41,320 nt of DNA from Candidatus Shapirobacteria bacterium (GCA_016783425.1 JADHWP010000003.1:1-41320), one strand, 5' to 3'; numbered from the stretch's first letter, positions 1 to 8,897 are shown. Numbers and translations are program-made. Notes: generated by a model from the letters alone, not told the origin.

Positions 1-96
1 CTCGTAAAGGCAATTTTTACACCTTAATTTGCTCCTTCTTATTGTCCAAAACCTTTTTTTGCCGCACCGTTTACATTTTCGCCTAACCATAGCCAT
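1..96 (-). CDS. N-terminal fragment of zinc-ribbon protein, possibly IS1595-like transposase (runs off left edge)
   Basis: Reverse strand from ATG at 96 reads MAMVRRKCKRCGKKRFWTIRRSKLRCKNCLYE, with two CxxC knuckles; continues past the window edge. Confidence 0.45.
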   Translation of the reverse strand, partial: MAMVRRKCKRCGKKRFWTIRRSKLRCKNCLYE

Positions 97-134
97 GATC
101 TTATCATTTCTAGTGGCTAATTTCGAACTTTACC

Positions 135-632
135 CTATCTTTTCAATAATCTAACTAAATGGCTAACGCCAATCATGGGTGCTTCTTGCGCCTCTTTAAT
201 TAATTCCATTTGTTCTGATTTCAATTTGGATTTTTCTGGATTTTCCAAAAAGCGACACAAAGAAGCAAAATCTTGTCTTATTTCTCTTGCCTTTCCTAAT
301 GGCCCCATTTCTTGATAAGCAGTTATCGATTGATTAACATGGAGAGCAAGAATTAGCTGGCCAGGCCTTACAACAAAAACTTTTGTGCCATTGTGAATTA
401 TGTCATAGTCTTCAGGAGCGTTATACCGAAGCAGTTTGACCCCAAAACAACCGAAAATAATACCTGTTTCTGAAACAGGCTGCTTGCCTTCTTCTCGGTC
501 AATACGAGAAAAACCCCCTTTAATTCGATGGGCCACTAAAGAAGGAGCTGATAAAAGAAACGTCCCATATGGATGGCCCTGCTCCTTTAACTTTCTAACT
601 ACAGGGACCTTAAGAGCGAGCCTTTCACACAC
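135..632 (-). CDS. Hypothetical protein (165 aa)
   Basis: Uninterrupted ORF; no family recognised. Confidence 0.5.
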   Translation of the reverse strand: MCERLALKVPVVRKLKEQGHPYGTFLLSAPSLVAHRIKGGFSRIDREEGKQPVSETGIIFGCFGVKLLRYNAPEDYDIIHNGTKVFVVRPGQLILALHVNQSITAYQEMGPLGKAREIRQDFASLCRFLENPEKSKLKSEQMELIKEAQEAPMIGVSHLVRLLKR

Positions 633-876
633 AGAAAGTGCCGGTTTTGCTATTTCTGTATCTATTGGTTTATTTTATCAAACCCCTGCTTTCTTCGCGA
701 ATAATAAATCCTGGGTTTGCCGAAGCACCATGAAAAAATCTCATTGACCAGGCCGGCCAAGCCCCAAACTGCCCCGCCCAAATTCCTGGGGTATGGGGAA
801 AGTGAAAACTCTCCGTCCTGCCTACTCTTTAACCAAAATGGTACTTGACAACCAGAATAACCCTGCTAAAATAGAC

Positions 877-1302
877 TTACTTGCCAAGTTTAGTTTTCAG
901 CTTCTGTAAAAACTTTGTGCTACCCTCCGGAAAACCATCTTCAGAAAGAACCTCTTCAAGTGTCAATTTAATTTTACCTTCACCTTCACTAATTTTGGCC
1001 TTCCCTAATCTTAAGGTTATTGGAGAAAGAAAAACGTGACAGGTTATAGTCCATCCTTTATACCTCCCTTCCTTTTCCCACTTGTAAGAATCTTTTAACC
1101 AATACTCAAGTTTTTCTGGAATATAGCCAATTTCCTCAAGGAGTTCTCTTTTAATTGCACTTTCCGGAGTTTCACCTTCTTCAATTCTCCCACCGAAAAA
1201 ACCATATTTTTCCCCCAACCTAGAATGTTCCCCTCTTTCTTGAACGAGGATGTTTAAATCATTGTCGTAAAAAACAGCAATAGCTACACTTCTAACCTTC
1301 AT
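877..1302 (-). CDS. NUDIX hydrolase
   Basis: Nudix box GRIEEGETPESAIKRELLEEIGY matches GX5EX7REUXEEXGU. Confidence 0.93.
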   Translation of the reverse strand: MKVRSVAIAVFYDNDLNILVQERGEHSRLGEKYGFFGGRIEEGETPESAIKRELLEEIGYIPEKLEYWLKDSYKWEKEGRYKGWTITCHVFLSPITLRLGKAKISEGEGKIKLTLEEVLSEDGFPEGSTKFLQKLKTKLGK

Positions 1303-1401
1303 ACTTTTATTCTACCAAATCTGGGTTCGGCAGGAAGCTTGCCTCTTAATTATCCTAATATCTTGACTAAGGCTTCCCGTTAGGCTAATCTTTTACTAGA
1401 A

Positions 1402-1908
1402 ATGAGTAAAAATTCCCAGAAAAAACTCGAAAATACCATTCTTTATCTGTCTTCCAAGTCAAAGTTTAATTGCTATAAAAAATTAGCAAAATTACTTTAC
1501 TTTGTAGACTTCACTTATTACGAATACGCTTCCAAACCAATAACAGGCTTGAAATATCAGAAATACACACATGGCCCTATTCCTTTTGATTTCTACAAAA
1601 TTCTAAGCAATATGGAAAAAGAGGGACTTATAGAGATTAAAGAAAAGGCGTTCTCTTTAGGAAAAATCAAAAATGTTGTTTCTAAAAAAAAGCCTGATCT
1701 AAAAGTATTCTCTAAGGAAGAGCTCGAAATTTTGCGTTCCATAACTGAAAAATACAAAAACTCAATGGCGGGCGAATTAGAGAAGGACGCAAAGGATGAA
1801 GCTCCATACATTATGGTAGAAAGCAAAGAAGAAATACCCTATCACCTTGCCTTTTACAGAAATACTTTTGGAGAAATGGATTTAGAAAATGAAAATTCTC
1901 ACTCATAA
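1402..1908 (+). CDS. Panacea (DUF4065/SocA-like) domain protein, probable antitoxin
   Basis: KLAKLLYFVDFTYYEYASKPITGLKYQKYTHGPIPFDFYKIL pattern; TTGACT-17-TAATCT promoter upstream (~1363-1391). Confidence 0.75.
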   Translation: MSKNSQKKLENTILYLSSKSKFNCYKKLAKLLYFVDFTYYEYASKPITGLKYQKYTHGPIPFDFYKILSNMEKEGLIEIKEKAFSLGKIKNVVSKKKPDLKVFSKEELEILRSITEKYKNSMAGELEKDAKDEAPYIMVESKEEIPYHLAFYRNTFGEMDLENENSHS

Positions 1909-2257
1909 TGCAATCAAAAAAGATATTAAAAAATGTTGTAGAAAAAAATGGTATCTTGGCCTAGACAAAGAATATCCTCGAATAGTCAAACTCCTTGCGT
2001 TTAAAGGCGAACTCCCAGGAGAGTCGCCTTTTTACTATCTCCCGGAAGAGCTGTAGGGTAAAGTCTTCCATGCAAGGATTAACCTTCCCAACTCGGGCAA
2101 AGGAAAAGGGAAAGGTCCAAGAATAATATATTTTATCGAAAGAAATAAAGAAGAAATTAGAATATTGTATGTTGGCGGTCACAAAGATAGAGTTTATAAT
2201 ACTCCTAAAATCGTCAATGTGTTAGCCTCACGCTTTCTTTCTGATGATTTTACTTGA
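1889..2257 (+). pseudogene. RelE-like toxin partner of the Panacea gene, interrupted by one in-frame TAG at 2054-2056
   Basis: Frame from ATG 1889: MKILTHNAIKKDIKKCCRKKWYLGLDKEYPRIVKLLAFKGELPGESPFYYLPEEL*GKVFHARINLPNSGKGKGKGPRIIYFIERNKEEIRILYVGGHKDRVYNTPKIVNVLASRFLSDDFT; overlaps the upstream ORF by 20 bp. Confidence 0.6.
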
Positions 2258-2269
2258 CATAGCTTGTCT

Positions 2270-4192
2270 CTAAGGTGAACGAGCGCACCAGGCGGCAAGA
2301 AGGATTAATAATATCAGTAAAAAATAGAGCTTGAGTAACCCTAAGACCGGAAAAAAGAATAAACTGGTTAAAACCGCTCCTAAAAAAGCTCCGATCAGAT
2401 CAGCCGGATAAACAAGGCTAATTTTCTTTTTGTTTTTAGCCAAATCACTGACTGTCATCCCAAAAACCAGCCCGCCATTAAAACCTAAAAACCAAGCCAG
2501 CCCCCACCAAAACCAAAGAGTTTTAACTAACACCAACCCCGCCATCACCAAAACGTAACCAACCAGGGGATAACCTATTTTTCGCAAATCCCAACCCTTT
2601 TTTTCCACCAACCCTACCCCAAAACTCATCCCTAAAAGAACTAAGCCGAAAATAAAGGCCAACTGGCTGTATAAAGAGCCAAAGTTAGCTTGAAAAAGAA
2701 AAACCAACAGGACCTGGAGACTCATTAAAATAAAACTGGAAATCCCAGCCAAAACCAGCCTTTTTTCTTTTTTCTTAAACCACCCGATTAAAATTCCCAT
2801 ACTGATTAAAAAAACAATTGGCAGCCAAAAACCCAAGTGATAAATTATTTTTGGCAGTCTAAAATTAAAAAGAGTCTGCCAAAAAAGGGTTTGATAAAAA
2901 AAGCTAACCGGCCTAAGATCACGGTTAATTTGGGTCGAAGTTTTTTGCCAGCGATCCAAAACCAATTGGCGATCTATTCTCTGCCGCTGATAATCAAAAA
3001 AATCAGCTGAAAAAGCGGGGTAAATCTTTTGTAAAAATCCGAATCTTTCTCTGTTAGCCACTAATTTTTCTTTGCCTCCCAAAAGTAAAAGTTGGTCTTC
3101 TAAAAAGAAAAGCTCATTATTCTTAAAAATTGAAGTAAAAGTTTGGTAAAGACTGCTGCCCAACCTAACCGCTTCTTCACTCTGATAATTGGTCGGCAAA
3201 CTAAAAACCAAAGCTAAAACACCATCTTTGGCCAAAGAATTATGAGCCACCTGCCAAAATTCCCGGGTGTAAAAGCGATTCAGGCTTAAACTGCTGGGGG
3301 CTGGTAAAGAAAGCAAAATTAAGCCCAGTGAGTCAATTTTACCGGCCAAATGTTTTCTTAAGTCCGCCCTAATCGACTTAACAACAGGAGGCAAAAACTC
3401 TTTTTGGGCGGCTAATAATAAAGGGTCTATCTCTATCCATTTAAAAGTTTTAATTTGAGGATAAAGAGCTAAAGCAGAAGCCAGTTCGGGCTGACCGACT
3501 ACTAAAACTTGGTTTAATTGACCAACAAACGGCCAAATCAAACCAGCCAAAAGCTGACTATCGGTTTTTGCCGGCAAAGAAAAAGTTAACTGGCCGGATA
3601 AATAAAAATTTATTTGTTCTTCTTTTTCGGTTCGAATAATTTGTTGATAGGGGGAATTGGACACTTCTTTTAACTCCGGATAGATTTTTCTCAAACTACT
3701 TTGATTTATCCTTTCCGGTAAAGGAAAGGAGGTTGAGGCAAGAAAAAAACTAAAAAACAATCCGCCGACAAAAAAACCTAAAGTCTCCCAAAAATAGGCC
3801 AAATTAAAACTTAAATTCTTAAATGATTTTAGGCCGGTGATAAACAACCAGCCTAAAATTGGGGCAAAAAAAACTAAGGAAAGTGCCAGCAGTAAACCCG
3901 CTTGGCCAAAAGAAAGCAACTGTCCGGGCATTACTATTTTGGCCGCCCAAAGCCGGATACCGATCACCAGTAGCGGCAAAAGCAAGCCCAAAGCAGTTAA
4001 AAGCAGCCATAATTTTCGGGTTGAAAACTTTTTGGCTTTCCTGCCCCCAAAACCGCCCAAAGCGGCCAATAATAGCCATAAGCCCAGGGCTAAGATATAA
4101 AAAACCTCGTTGCCGTAGGAAAGATTAACAATTTCCCGTAATAAAACAATCTGGCCTAAAATCGAAATTAACCCCAACCAGAAAAAAAACAT
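2270..4192 (-). CDS. Multi-TM protein with spermidine-synthase-like methyltransferase-fold domain
   Basis: Hydrophobic N- and C-terminal halves around a Rossmann-like segment VLVVGQPELASALALYPQIKTFKWIEIDPLLLAAQKEF...DSLGLILLSLPAPSSLSLNRFYTREFW. Confidence 0.75.
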   Translation of the reverse strand: MFFFWLGLISILGQIVLLREIVNLSYGNEVFYILALGLWLLLAALGGFGGRKAKKFSTRKLWLLLTALGLLLPLLVIGIRLWAAKIVMPGQLLSFGQAGLLLALSLVFFAPILGWLFITGLKSFKNLSFNLAYFWETLGFFVGGLFFSFFLASTSFPLPERINQSSLRKIYPELKEVSNSPYQQIIRTEKEEQINFYLSGQLTFSLPAKTDSQLLAGLIWPFVGQLNQVLVVGQPELASALALYPQIKTFKWIEIDPLLLAAQKEFLPPVVKSIRADLRKHLAGKIDSLGLILLSLPAPSSLSLNRFYTREFWQVAHNSLAKDGVLALVFSLPTNYQSEEAVRLGSSLYQTFTSIFKNNELFFLEDQLLLLGGKEKLVANRERFGFLQKIYPAFSADFFDYQRQRIDRQLVLDRWQKTSTQINRDLRPVSFFYQTLFWQTLFNFRLPKIIYHLGFWLPIVFLISMGILIGWFKKKEKRLVLAGISSFILMSLQVLLVFLFQANFGSLYSQLAFIFGLVLLGMSFGVGLVEKKGWDLRKIGYPLVGYVLVMAGLVLVKTLWFWWGLAWFLGFNGGLVFGMTVSDLAKNKKKISLVYPADLIGAFLGAVLTSLFFFPVLGLLKLYFLLILLILLAAWCARSP

Positions 4193-4196
4193 TATT

Positions 4197-4682
4197 TTAC
4201 AAAGCTGGTCCTAAAGTTACTTGCGCATCAAACTCTGAAGCTTCTTCCAGGAAAGAAGCTTCGGTAGCAATTTCATAATTTTTTTCTAAATCTTCTTTAA
4301 GAAGCTCAAAATACTCTTCTTTACCCTCTTTTAGGGCAATTTCCGTTAATTCATAATCGTAAGAGTCAGCATTGGCGGTAGCCACTTCTTCATAACCCAA
4401 AGCTTCAAGCAGTTCTTTACCCTCCCCCGCCGCCCCGGGAACTCCAATCCCGTTTAAAACTTGCACTTTTAAATCTTTTCTTTCCAGGGCGGGAACCGTA
4501 GGAGCGAGGCTGGGAATGAGAGTAGGGGAAACTTCCAAAGCGCTTTCCCCTCCCAGGGGGGAGCCCAAATTAAGCTTACTTTTAGTATAGCGCCAACTAA
4601 TTAAAAAGCCCGCTCCCAAAAAAGCAATAATAACCAGAGCGGTAATTAGAGTTTTCCTTTTGTCTTTTTTATTTTCTTCCAT
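4197..4682 (-). CDS. LytR C-terminal domain protein with N-terminal TM anchor
   Basis: LKVQVLNGIGVPGAAGEGKELLEALGYEEVATANADSYDYELTEI; start moved to second Met because the first ATG overlaps a TAGAAT -10 box. Confidence 0.7.
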   Translation of the reverse strand: MEENKKDKRKTLITALVIIAFLGAGFLISWRYTKSKLNLGSPLGGESALEVSPTLIPSLAPTVPALERKDLKVQVLNGIGVPGAAGEGKELLEALGYEEVATANADSYDYELTEIALKEGKEEYFELLKEDLEKNYEIATEASFLEEASEFDAQVTLGPAL

Positions 4683-4716
4683 AACCATATTCTAACACAG
4701 AACCAAAAAACCTTCG

Positions 4717-5163
4717 CTATTTTTCTTCACCTAACACTTCCAAGATTTCTCCACATTTGACAATCATCGTTCCTAACTTAGATAACTCCTCTTGGCTCCC
4801 CTGATATCCAGATAAAGAGCCATCAGGCAATATTGTTTCCCCCCAACCCTTGGCTTGTCCATCCCCTGAACTAGTTACTTTTGTTTCGGCATCTGTGATC
4901 ATAATACCCTGAGCGTCAGGTCCCCGCTTGGCTCTTATAAAAGAGATCCTATATTTATTAACAACCTCAGGATACTCCTTGTTTGGAACATCAAGGCTAA
5001 ATTCTTGAGTTTGCTCTTTCTTGGAAGTCCAAGGAACATTAACAGTTTCAATATCAAAACCTCTCGGGGGATTTTGAAAAATTCCAACAAGTTGCCGCCG
5101 ATAATCAACAAGCTGATTCTTGGCAACTTCAATTGGTGACTGCTCGATTTCTTCTCCTGGCAT
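4717..5163 (-). CDS. Hypothetical protein
   Basis: 148-aa ORF; no family recognised. Confidence 0.55.
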   Translation of the reverse strand: MPGEEIEQSPIEVAKNQLVDYRRQLVGIFQNPPRGFDIETVNVPWTSKKEQTQEFSLDVPNKEYPEVVNKYRISFIRAKRGPDAQGIMITDAETKVTSSGDGQAKGWGETILPDGSLSGYQGSQEELSKLGTMIVKCGEILEVLGEEK

Positions 5164-5236
5164 ATATTTTTCTAACCTGATAACTTACTCAACAATTTTA
5201 ACACAAACCAAAAAAGATTATTAAATTAATTTCAAA

Positions 5237-5371
5237 CTAATATCCGCGGGCCGGACAGCCCTGACAATTTCTTAGTACGGTTCCAAACCCCCGAGCACTC
5301 ACTGTTTCTATTGATTCAGGAGGGTTGTCTTTAAAATCAGTGCAACAACTACGACAAACTCCATCGGGCAT
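5237..5371 (-). CDS. Small Cys-rich (zinc-ribbon-like) ORF, possibly a fragment
   Basis: MPDGVCRSCCTDFKDNPPESIETVSARGFGTVLRNCQGCPARGY; CxxCC and CxxC pairs; absent from supplied ORF track because short. Confidence 0.3.
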   Translation of the reverse strand: MPDGVCRSCCTDFKDNPPESIETVSARGFGTVLRNCQGCPARGY

Positions 5372-5514
5372 TGCCCAAGTTTGACATTTAGTTCGCTCTC
5401 GGGAATTAAACGGTCCCCAGAATGATCGGGATGAACACAGCTAGCAAATCTTTCTTTTTGAACCACTATTGATATTTTACCAATTTTACCCGTTAAACGG
5501 AATGATTTTGGGAT

Positions 5515-6084
5515 TTACCAATATCCACTTCCCACATATAACGTACTACTACCATTAAACACGCTCTCAAATAATTCTTGTGAATTGACTGGGGCAATCA
5601 TTCCACCATCGCTTTCCTTGAGTTCGCCATGAACATTGGTCCAGGAAAACATTCTTGGCAACAGGATAAATCCGCTTTTCTCGTGCAATTTAACAGACGC
5701 AGTATTTGATGGGTCAACTGATAAAAACGCTACTTCAACACCATTCTTTTTTAAGGATTCCATTGCATTTTTAGATACTTCAGAAGCAATTCCTTTTCTT
5801 TGATAACTGGGGTGAGTGCAAATTCCATAACCGCCCAGTTTTATCTTTTTCCCCTCAAAATCTTGTTTAGTTTCATGAACTCCCGCCCATCCAACTAATT
5901 CATTCTCTATATAAGCCAACACTTGAATCGAGACTGGATGGTAAAAATCTTCTTCTGCCTCTCTATCGTCAACCTCTGTAAACGCTAGCTTTTGCAGGCC
6001 CTTGACCGCCTCTTCTTGCTCTTTTGTCAACTTTTCAACAACGCTAACCTTTATTCTCCCAATTTTTTCTTTTAAATCATTCAT
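5515..6084 (-). CDS. GNAT-family N-acetyltransferase
   Basis: YQRKGIASEVSKNAMESLKKNGVEVAFLSVDPSNTASVKLHEKSGF acetyl-CoA-binding pattern. Confidence 0.85.
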   Translation of the reverse strand: MNDLKEKIGRIKVSVVEKLTKEQEEAVKGLQKLAFTEVDDREAEEDFYHPVSIQVLAYIENELVGWAGVHETKQDFEGKKIKLGGYGICTHPSYQRKGIASEVSKNAMESLKKNGVEVAFLSVDPSNTASVKLHEKSGFILLPRMFSWTNVHGELKESDGGMIAPVNSQELFESVFNGSSTLYVGSGYW

Positions 6085-6238
6085 ACACGGAGTATACCAA
6101 AAAAAATATGCGAAGATTCCTCAAGGCGGAACGGCAAAACCAACAGGAACACCTCCGAGGAATCAGGGCCTACCTCGCAGGAGTTCCCTCGCTTCACTTT
6201 GCCACCGCTCGAGAAAATCATTGTATAATGTGTATATT

Positions 6239-7768
6239 GTGAAAAGAGGCGGGTGGTTAATAATCTTCTTTATTTTTCTAAGCTTAATTATTGTTTTTTT
6301 GCTATCATTAACCAGGGGTAACAAAACTAAAGAAATGGCAGTTAAAAACGTAAACGAACCAGTCAGGTCAGCAGCGGTGGCCGGCGGTTTTTACCCCGGC
6401 AACAAAGAAATTCTTAGCGATCAAATCCAGGAATATTTAGATCAGGCTGAAGTTTTAAAAACGCCCGGAGAGTTAAAAATTTTATTTGTTCCCCATGCCG
6501 GCCTAATCTACTCGGGCCCTGTTGCTGCGGCCGGCTTTAAGCAAATTCAGGGCAAAAACTATACTAAAATTATTCTTCTTGGCAGTAGCCATCATTATCA
6601 CTTTAATCACGCCGCTGTTTATCTAAATGGTCTCTGGCAAACCCCCTTGGGTGAAGTTAAGGTTGACAGCGTTTTAACTGGCAAAATTATAGATGATTCT
6701 CAAAATATTTTGGCTGATGAGCAAAAACATAATCCCGATCATGTCCTGGAAATAGAGTTAATTTTTTTACAAAAAGCTTTGGACAATTTCCAAATCGTCC
6801 CCATTTTAGTAAGCAACCCTTCCGATCAATTGATTGACTCACTAGCTAAAAAAATAGCCGATAATTTCGACAACCAGACTTTACTAGTAATTAGTACCGA
6901 CCTCTCCCACTACCCTCCTTATGAACAAGCTAAAGTAGCGGACCAACAAGTCATTAACAGTATTTTGTCCGGCGACCTTAAAACTTTTGAAGAAAAATTT
7001 AAAGAGGTTGAAAATAGCAATTACCCTAATCTTGAAACTCCGGCTTGCGGTAAACAGGCGATCCGCATTGCCCTGAAAGTTAGCGCACTTTTAGGCGTTG
7101 ATCATTATCAACAAATTGCTTACCAAAACTCCGGCGATCTCCCCCAGGGCGATAAAAGCCGAGTAGTAGGGTATGCCGCCATTGGCGGCTGGGATAAGAC
7201 AACTGAAGAAGCAACCGGCAAGCCCCTCAATCAAACTGCCCAAGTTGAGGCCCTGCAAATCGCCCGCCAAACTCTGGAGAGTTATTTAAAAAAAGAGGAG
7301 GTTCCTTTGCCTCAAACTGCAAGCCCCCAACTTCAAACTAAAGCTGGCGCTTTTGTCACCTTAAATAAAAACAAAAACTTGCGGGGTTGTATCGGCTCCT
7401 TTGAAGAAAATAAACCCCTTTATCAGGTAATCCCGCAAATGGCGATTGCCGCCGCCAGCAACGACCACCGATTTCCTCCGGTTACTTTAAAAGAACTAGG
7501 GGATATAAAAATCGAAATTTCCGTACTTACTCCAAAAAAGAAAATTGATGATTGGCAAAAAGTAAAACTAGGAGTTGACGGAGTGGTGATTGAAAAAGGA
7601 GGACAATCCGGCACTTTTTTACCCCAAGTAGCCATTGAGACTAACTGGGATTTAGAAGAATTTTTAAGCCAACTTTGCGCTCAAAAAGCAGGTTTACCCG
7701 GCAACTGCTACCAAGACCCCGAAACAAACATCTACACTTTCCAGGCTCAAGTTTTTGAGGAAAAGTAA
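6239..7768 (+). CDS. Fused MEMO1-family (AmmeMemoRadiSam system protein B) + AMMECR1 (protein A), membrane-anchored
   Basis: PHAGLIYSGPVAAAGF, GSSHHYHF, STDLSHYPPYEQA, TPACGKQAI (MEMO); LRGCIGSFEENKPLYQVIPQMAIAAASNDHRFPPVTLKEL (AMMECR1); GTG start 6239 after TATAAT at 6224-6229. Confidence 0.9.
   Translation: MKRGGWLIIFFIFLSLIIVFLLSLTRGNKTKEMAVKNVNEPVRSAAVAGGFYPGNKEILSDQIQEYLDQAEVLKTPGELKILFVPHAGLIYSGPVAAAGFKQIQGKNYTKIILLGSSHHYHFNHAAVYLNGLWQTPLGEVKVDSVLTGKIIDDSQNILADEQKHNPDHVLEIELIFLQKALDNFQIVPILVSNPSDQLIDSLAKKIADNFDNQTLLVISTDLSHYPPYEQAKVADQQVINSILSGDLKTFEEKFKEVENSNYPNLETPACGKQAIRIALKVSALLGVDHYQQIAYQNSGDLPQGDKSRVVGYAAIGGWDKTTEEATGKPLNQTAQVEALQIARQTLESYLKKEEVPLPQTASPQLQTKAGAFVTLNKNKNLRGCIGSFEENKPLYQVIPQMAIAAASNDHRFPPVTLKELGDIKIEISVLTPKKKIDDWQKVKLGVDGVVIEKGGQSGTFLPQVAIETNWDLEEFLSQLCAQKAGLPGNCYQDPETNIYTFQAQVFEEK
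7739..7761 (+). repeat. Direct repeat copy A (23 bp) at 3' end of MEMO1/AMMECR1 gene
   Basis: TTCCAGGCTCAAGTTTTTGAGGA, identical to 8470-8492. Confidence 0.97.
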
Positions 7769-7772
7769 GCAT

Positions 7773-7812
7773 TACTTTACTACTTGACAAAAGTAAAGTA
7801 TTATTCTAAAAT
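7773..7812 (+). promoter_or_regulatory. Promoter and putative operator of vapB-like gene
   Basis: Inverted repeat TACTTTAC(7773-7780)/GTAAAGTA(7793-7800) brackets TTGACA (7784-7789); 17-bp spacer; TAAAAT (7807-7812); ATG at 7822. Confidence 0.75.
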
Positions 7813-7821
7813 CAAGGCATA

Positions 7822-8079
7822 ATGTTAACAACTACTCTTTCCAGTAAAAACCAAGTAACTTTACCTAAATTTTTTCTCCAAATGTTGGGATTAAGCGGAG
7901 GGGACCGACTGTTGATTGAAATAGAAGAAAACCAAATAAACCTTAAGCCAGCTAAAAAAAGCATAATTGACTTACTGGCCAAAAGTATTAAAGTGGCAAA
8001 AAGCAAAAAAGGGGTATCCTTTGAAAAGGCTTTAGCTCACACCAAAAAAACGGTTGCCCGCCAACTTGCAACTCCATGA
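7822..8079 (+). CDS. AbrB/MazE-type antitoxin
   Basis: TTTLSSKNQVTLPKFFLQMLGLSGGDRLLIEIEENQINLKP is a SpoVT/AbrB swapped-hairpin pattern. Confidence 0.85.
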   Translation: MLTTTLSSKNQVTLPKFFLQMLGLSGGDRLLIEIEENQINLKPAKKSIIDLLAKSIKVAKSKKGVSFEKALAHTKKTVARQLATP

Positions 8080-8489
8080 AAAATACTATCCTGATTGACA
8101 CTAACCTAATTCTCCGCCTCTTGATCGGTGATATTCCCATTCAACTAAAAAAATCCCAGCAGTTATTTAAAAAAATAGAAAATAAAAAAATAACTGGGCT
8201 AATTAGCATTTTAGTAATCAACGAGCTAATCTGGATTTTAGAAAAATTTTACCATCAGAAAAAATCAGAATATATTCCTTTAATTTTAAGGCTAATTTCT
8301 TTAAAAAATACTAAAATATTAGAAATCAAGAAGCAAGAATTAATTCAGATTTTAAGAAAAATGAAAGATGCAAATTTAGATTTTACTGATTTATATTTAC
8401 TTTTCTCCAGCCAAAAACTTAAAAACAAAATTGCCTCATTTGACAAAAAACTAAACTACCACTCGCGTCTTCCAGGCTCAAGTTTTTGA
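8076..8489 (+). CDS. PIN-domain toxin (VapC-like)
   Basis: ILIDTNLILRLLIGD, ELIWILEKF, DANLDFTDLYLL, IASFDKKL acidic PIN motifs; 4-bp ATGA overlap with antitoxin. Confidence 0.85.
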   Translation: MKNTILIDTNLILRLLIGDIPIQLKKSQQLFKKIENKKITGLISILVINELIWILEKFYHQKKSEYIPLILRLISLKNTKILEIKKQELIQILRKMKDANLDFTDLYLLFSSQKLKNKIASFDKKLNYHSRLPGSSF

Positions 8490-8492
8490 GGA
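8470..8492 (+). repeat. Direct repeat copy B (23 bp) downstream of VapBC module
   Basis: TTCCAGGCTCAAGTTTTTGAGGA; continuing in frame gives FQAQVFEEE* versus FQAQVFEEK* in copy A. Confidence 0.97.
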
Positions 8493-8897
8493 GGAATAAC
8501 GGGTCGGCCTGATAACAACAATGTCTTTCATCGAATAATCTTTAATATTTTTAGTAACTAATTTAAGATTGTAAAGCTTGGCGGTGGCGGCAATTAAGCA
8601 ATCCAATAAATAAACCCGTTTTTTCTTGCGGGCAAATTGCAAACGATAATCACCGGCAATTTCGGCTATTACTTCATCTATCGGCAAAACCCCAAAGCGG
8701 CTTATCAGCAAATTTAGTTTCTCTTTTTCCTCTTTAGAAGCCTTGCTTAAAATCTCTGCCACACTGACAGCGGAAATGGCAATTTCCCCTTTTTTAATCC
8801 AACCCTTGACTAGAGCGGCAACCGGTTCCCTTCCCCAAAAAGACTCCAAAATAACATTAGTGTCCAACAAATACTCAGGAGCGATGGCGATTTTCAT
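8478..8897 (-). CDS. PIN-domain toxin (VapC-like), second module
   Basis: YLLDTNVILESFWG, AVSVAEILSK, YLLDCLIAATAKLYNLKLVTKNIKDY. Confidence 0.9.
   Translation of the reverse strand: MKIAIAPEYLLDTNVILESFWGREPVAALVKGWIKKGEIAISAVSVAEILSKASKEEKEKLNLLISRFGVLPIDEVIAEIAGDYRLQFARKKKRVYLLDCLIAATAKLYNLKLVTKNIKDYSMKDIVVIRPTRYSSSKT

Noticed and set aside
1889-2257. Stop-codon reassignment (TAG or TGA) to explain the interrupted toxin frame
   Set aside because: TAG and TGA are used as ordinary terminators by other intact genes in the window (korB, vapB1, serine hydrolase)
3819-4128. ORFs overlapping the 2270-4192 gene in other frames
   Set aside because: Low-complexity shadow ORFs opposite or out of frame with a well-supported membrane protein gene
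6002-6238. ATG at 6002 as start of the MEMO1/AMMECR1 ORF
   Set aside because: That extension runs antisense through the GNAT gene and promoter region; GTG 6239 precedes a proper TM segment and follows TATAAT
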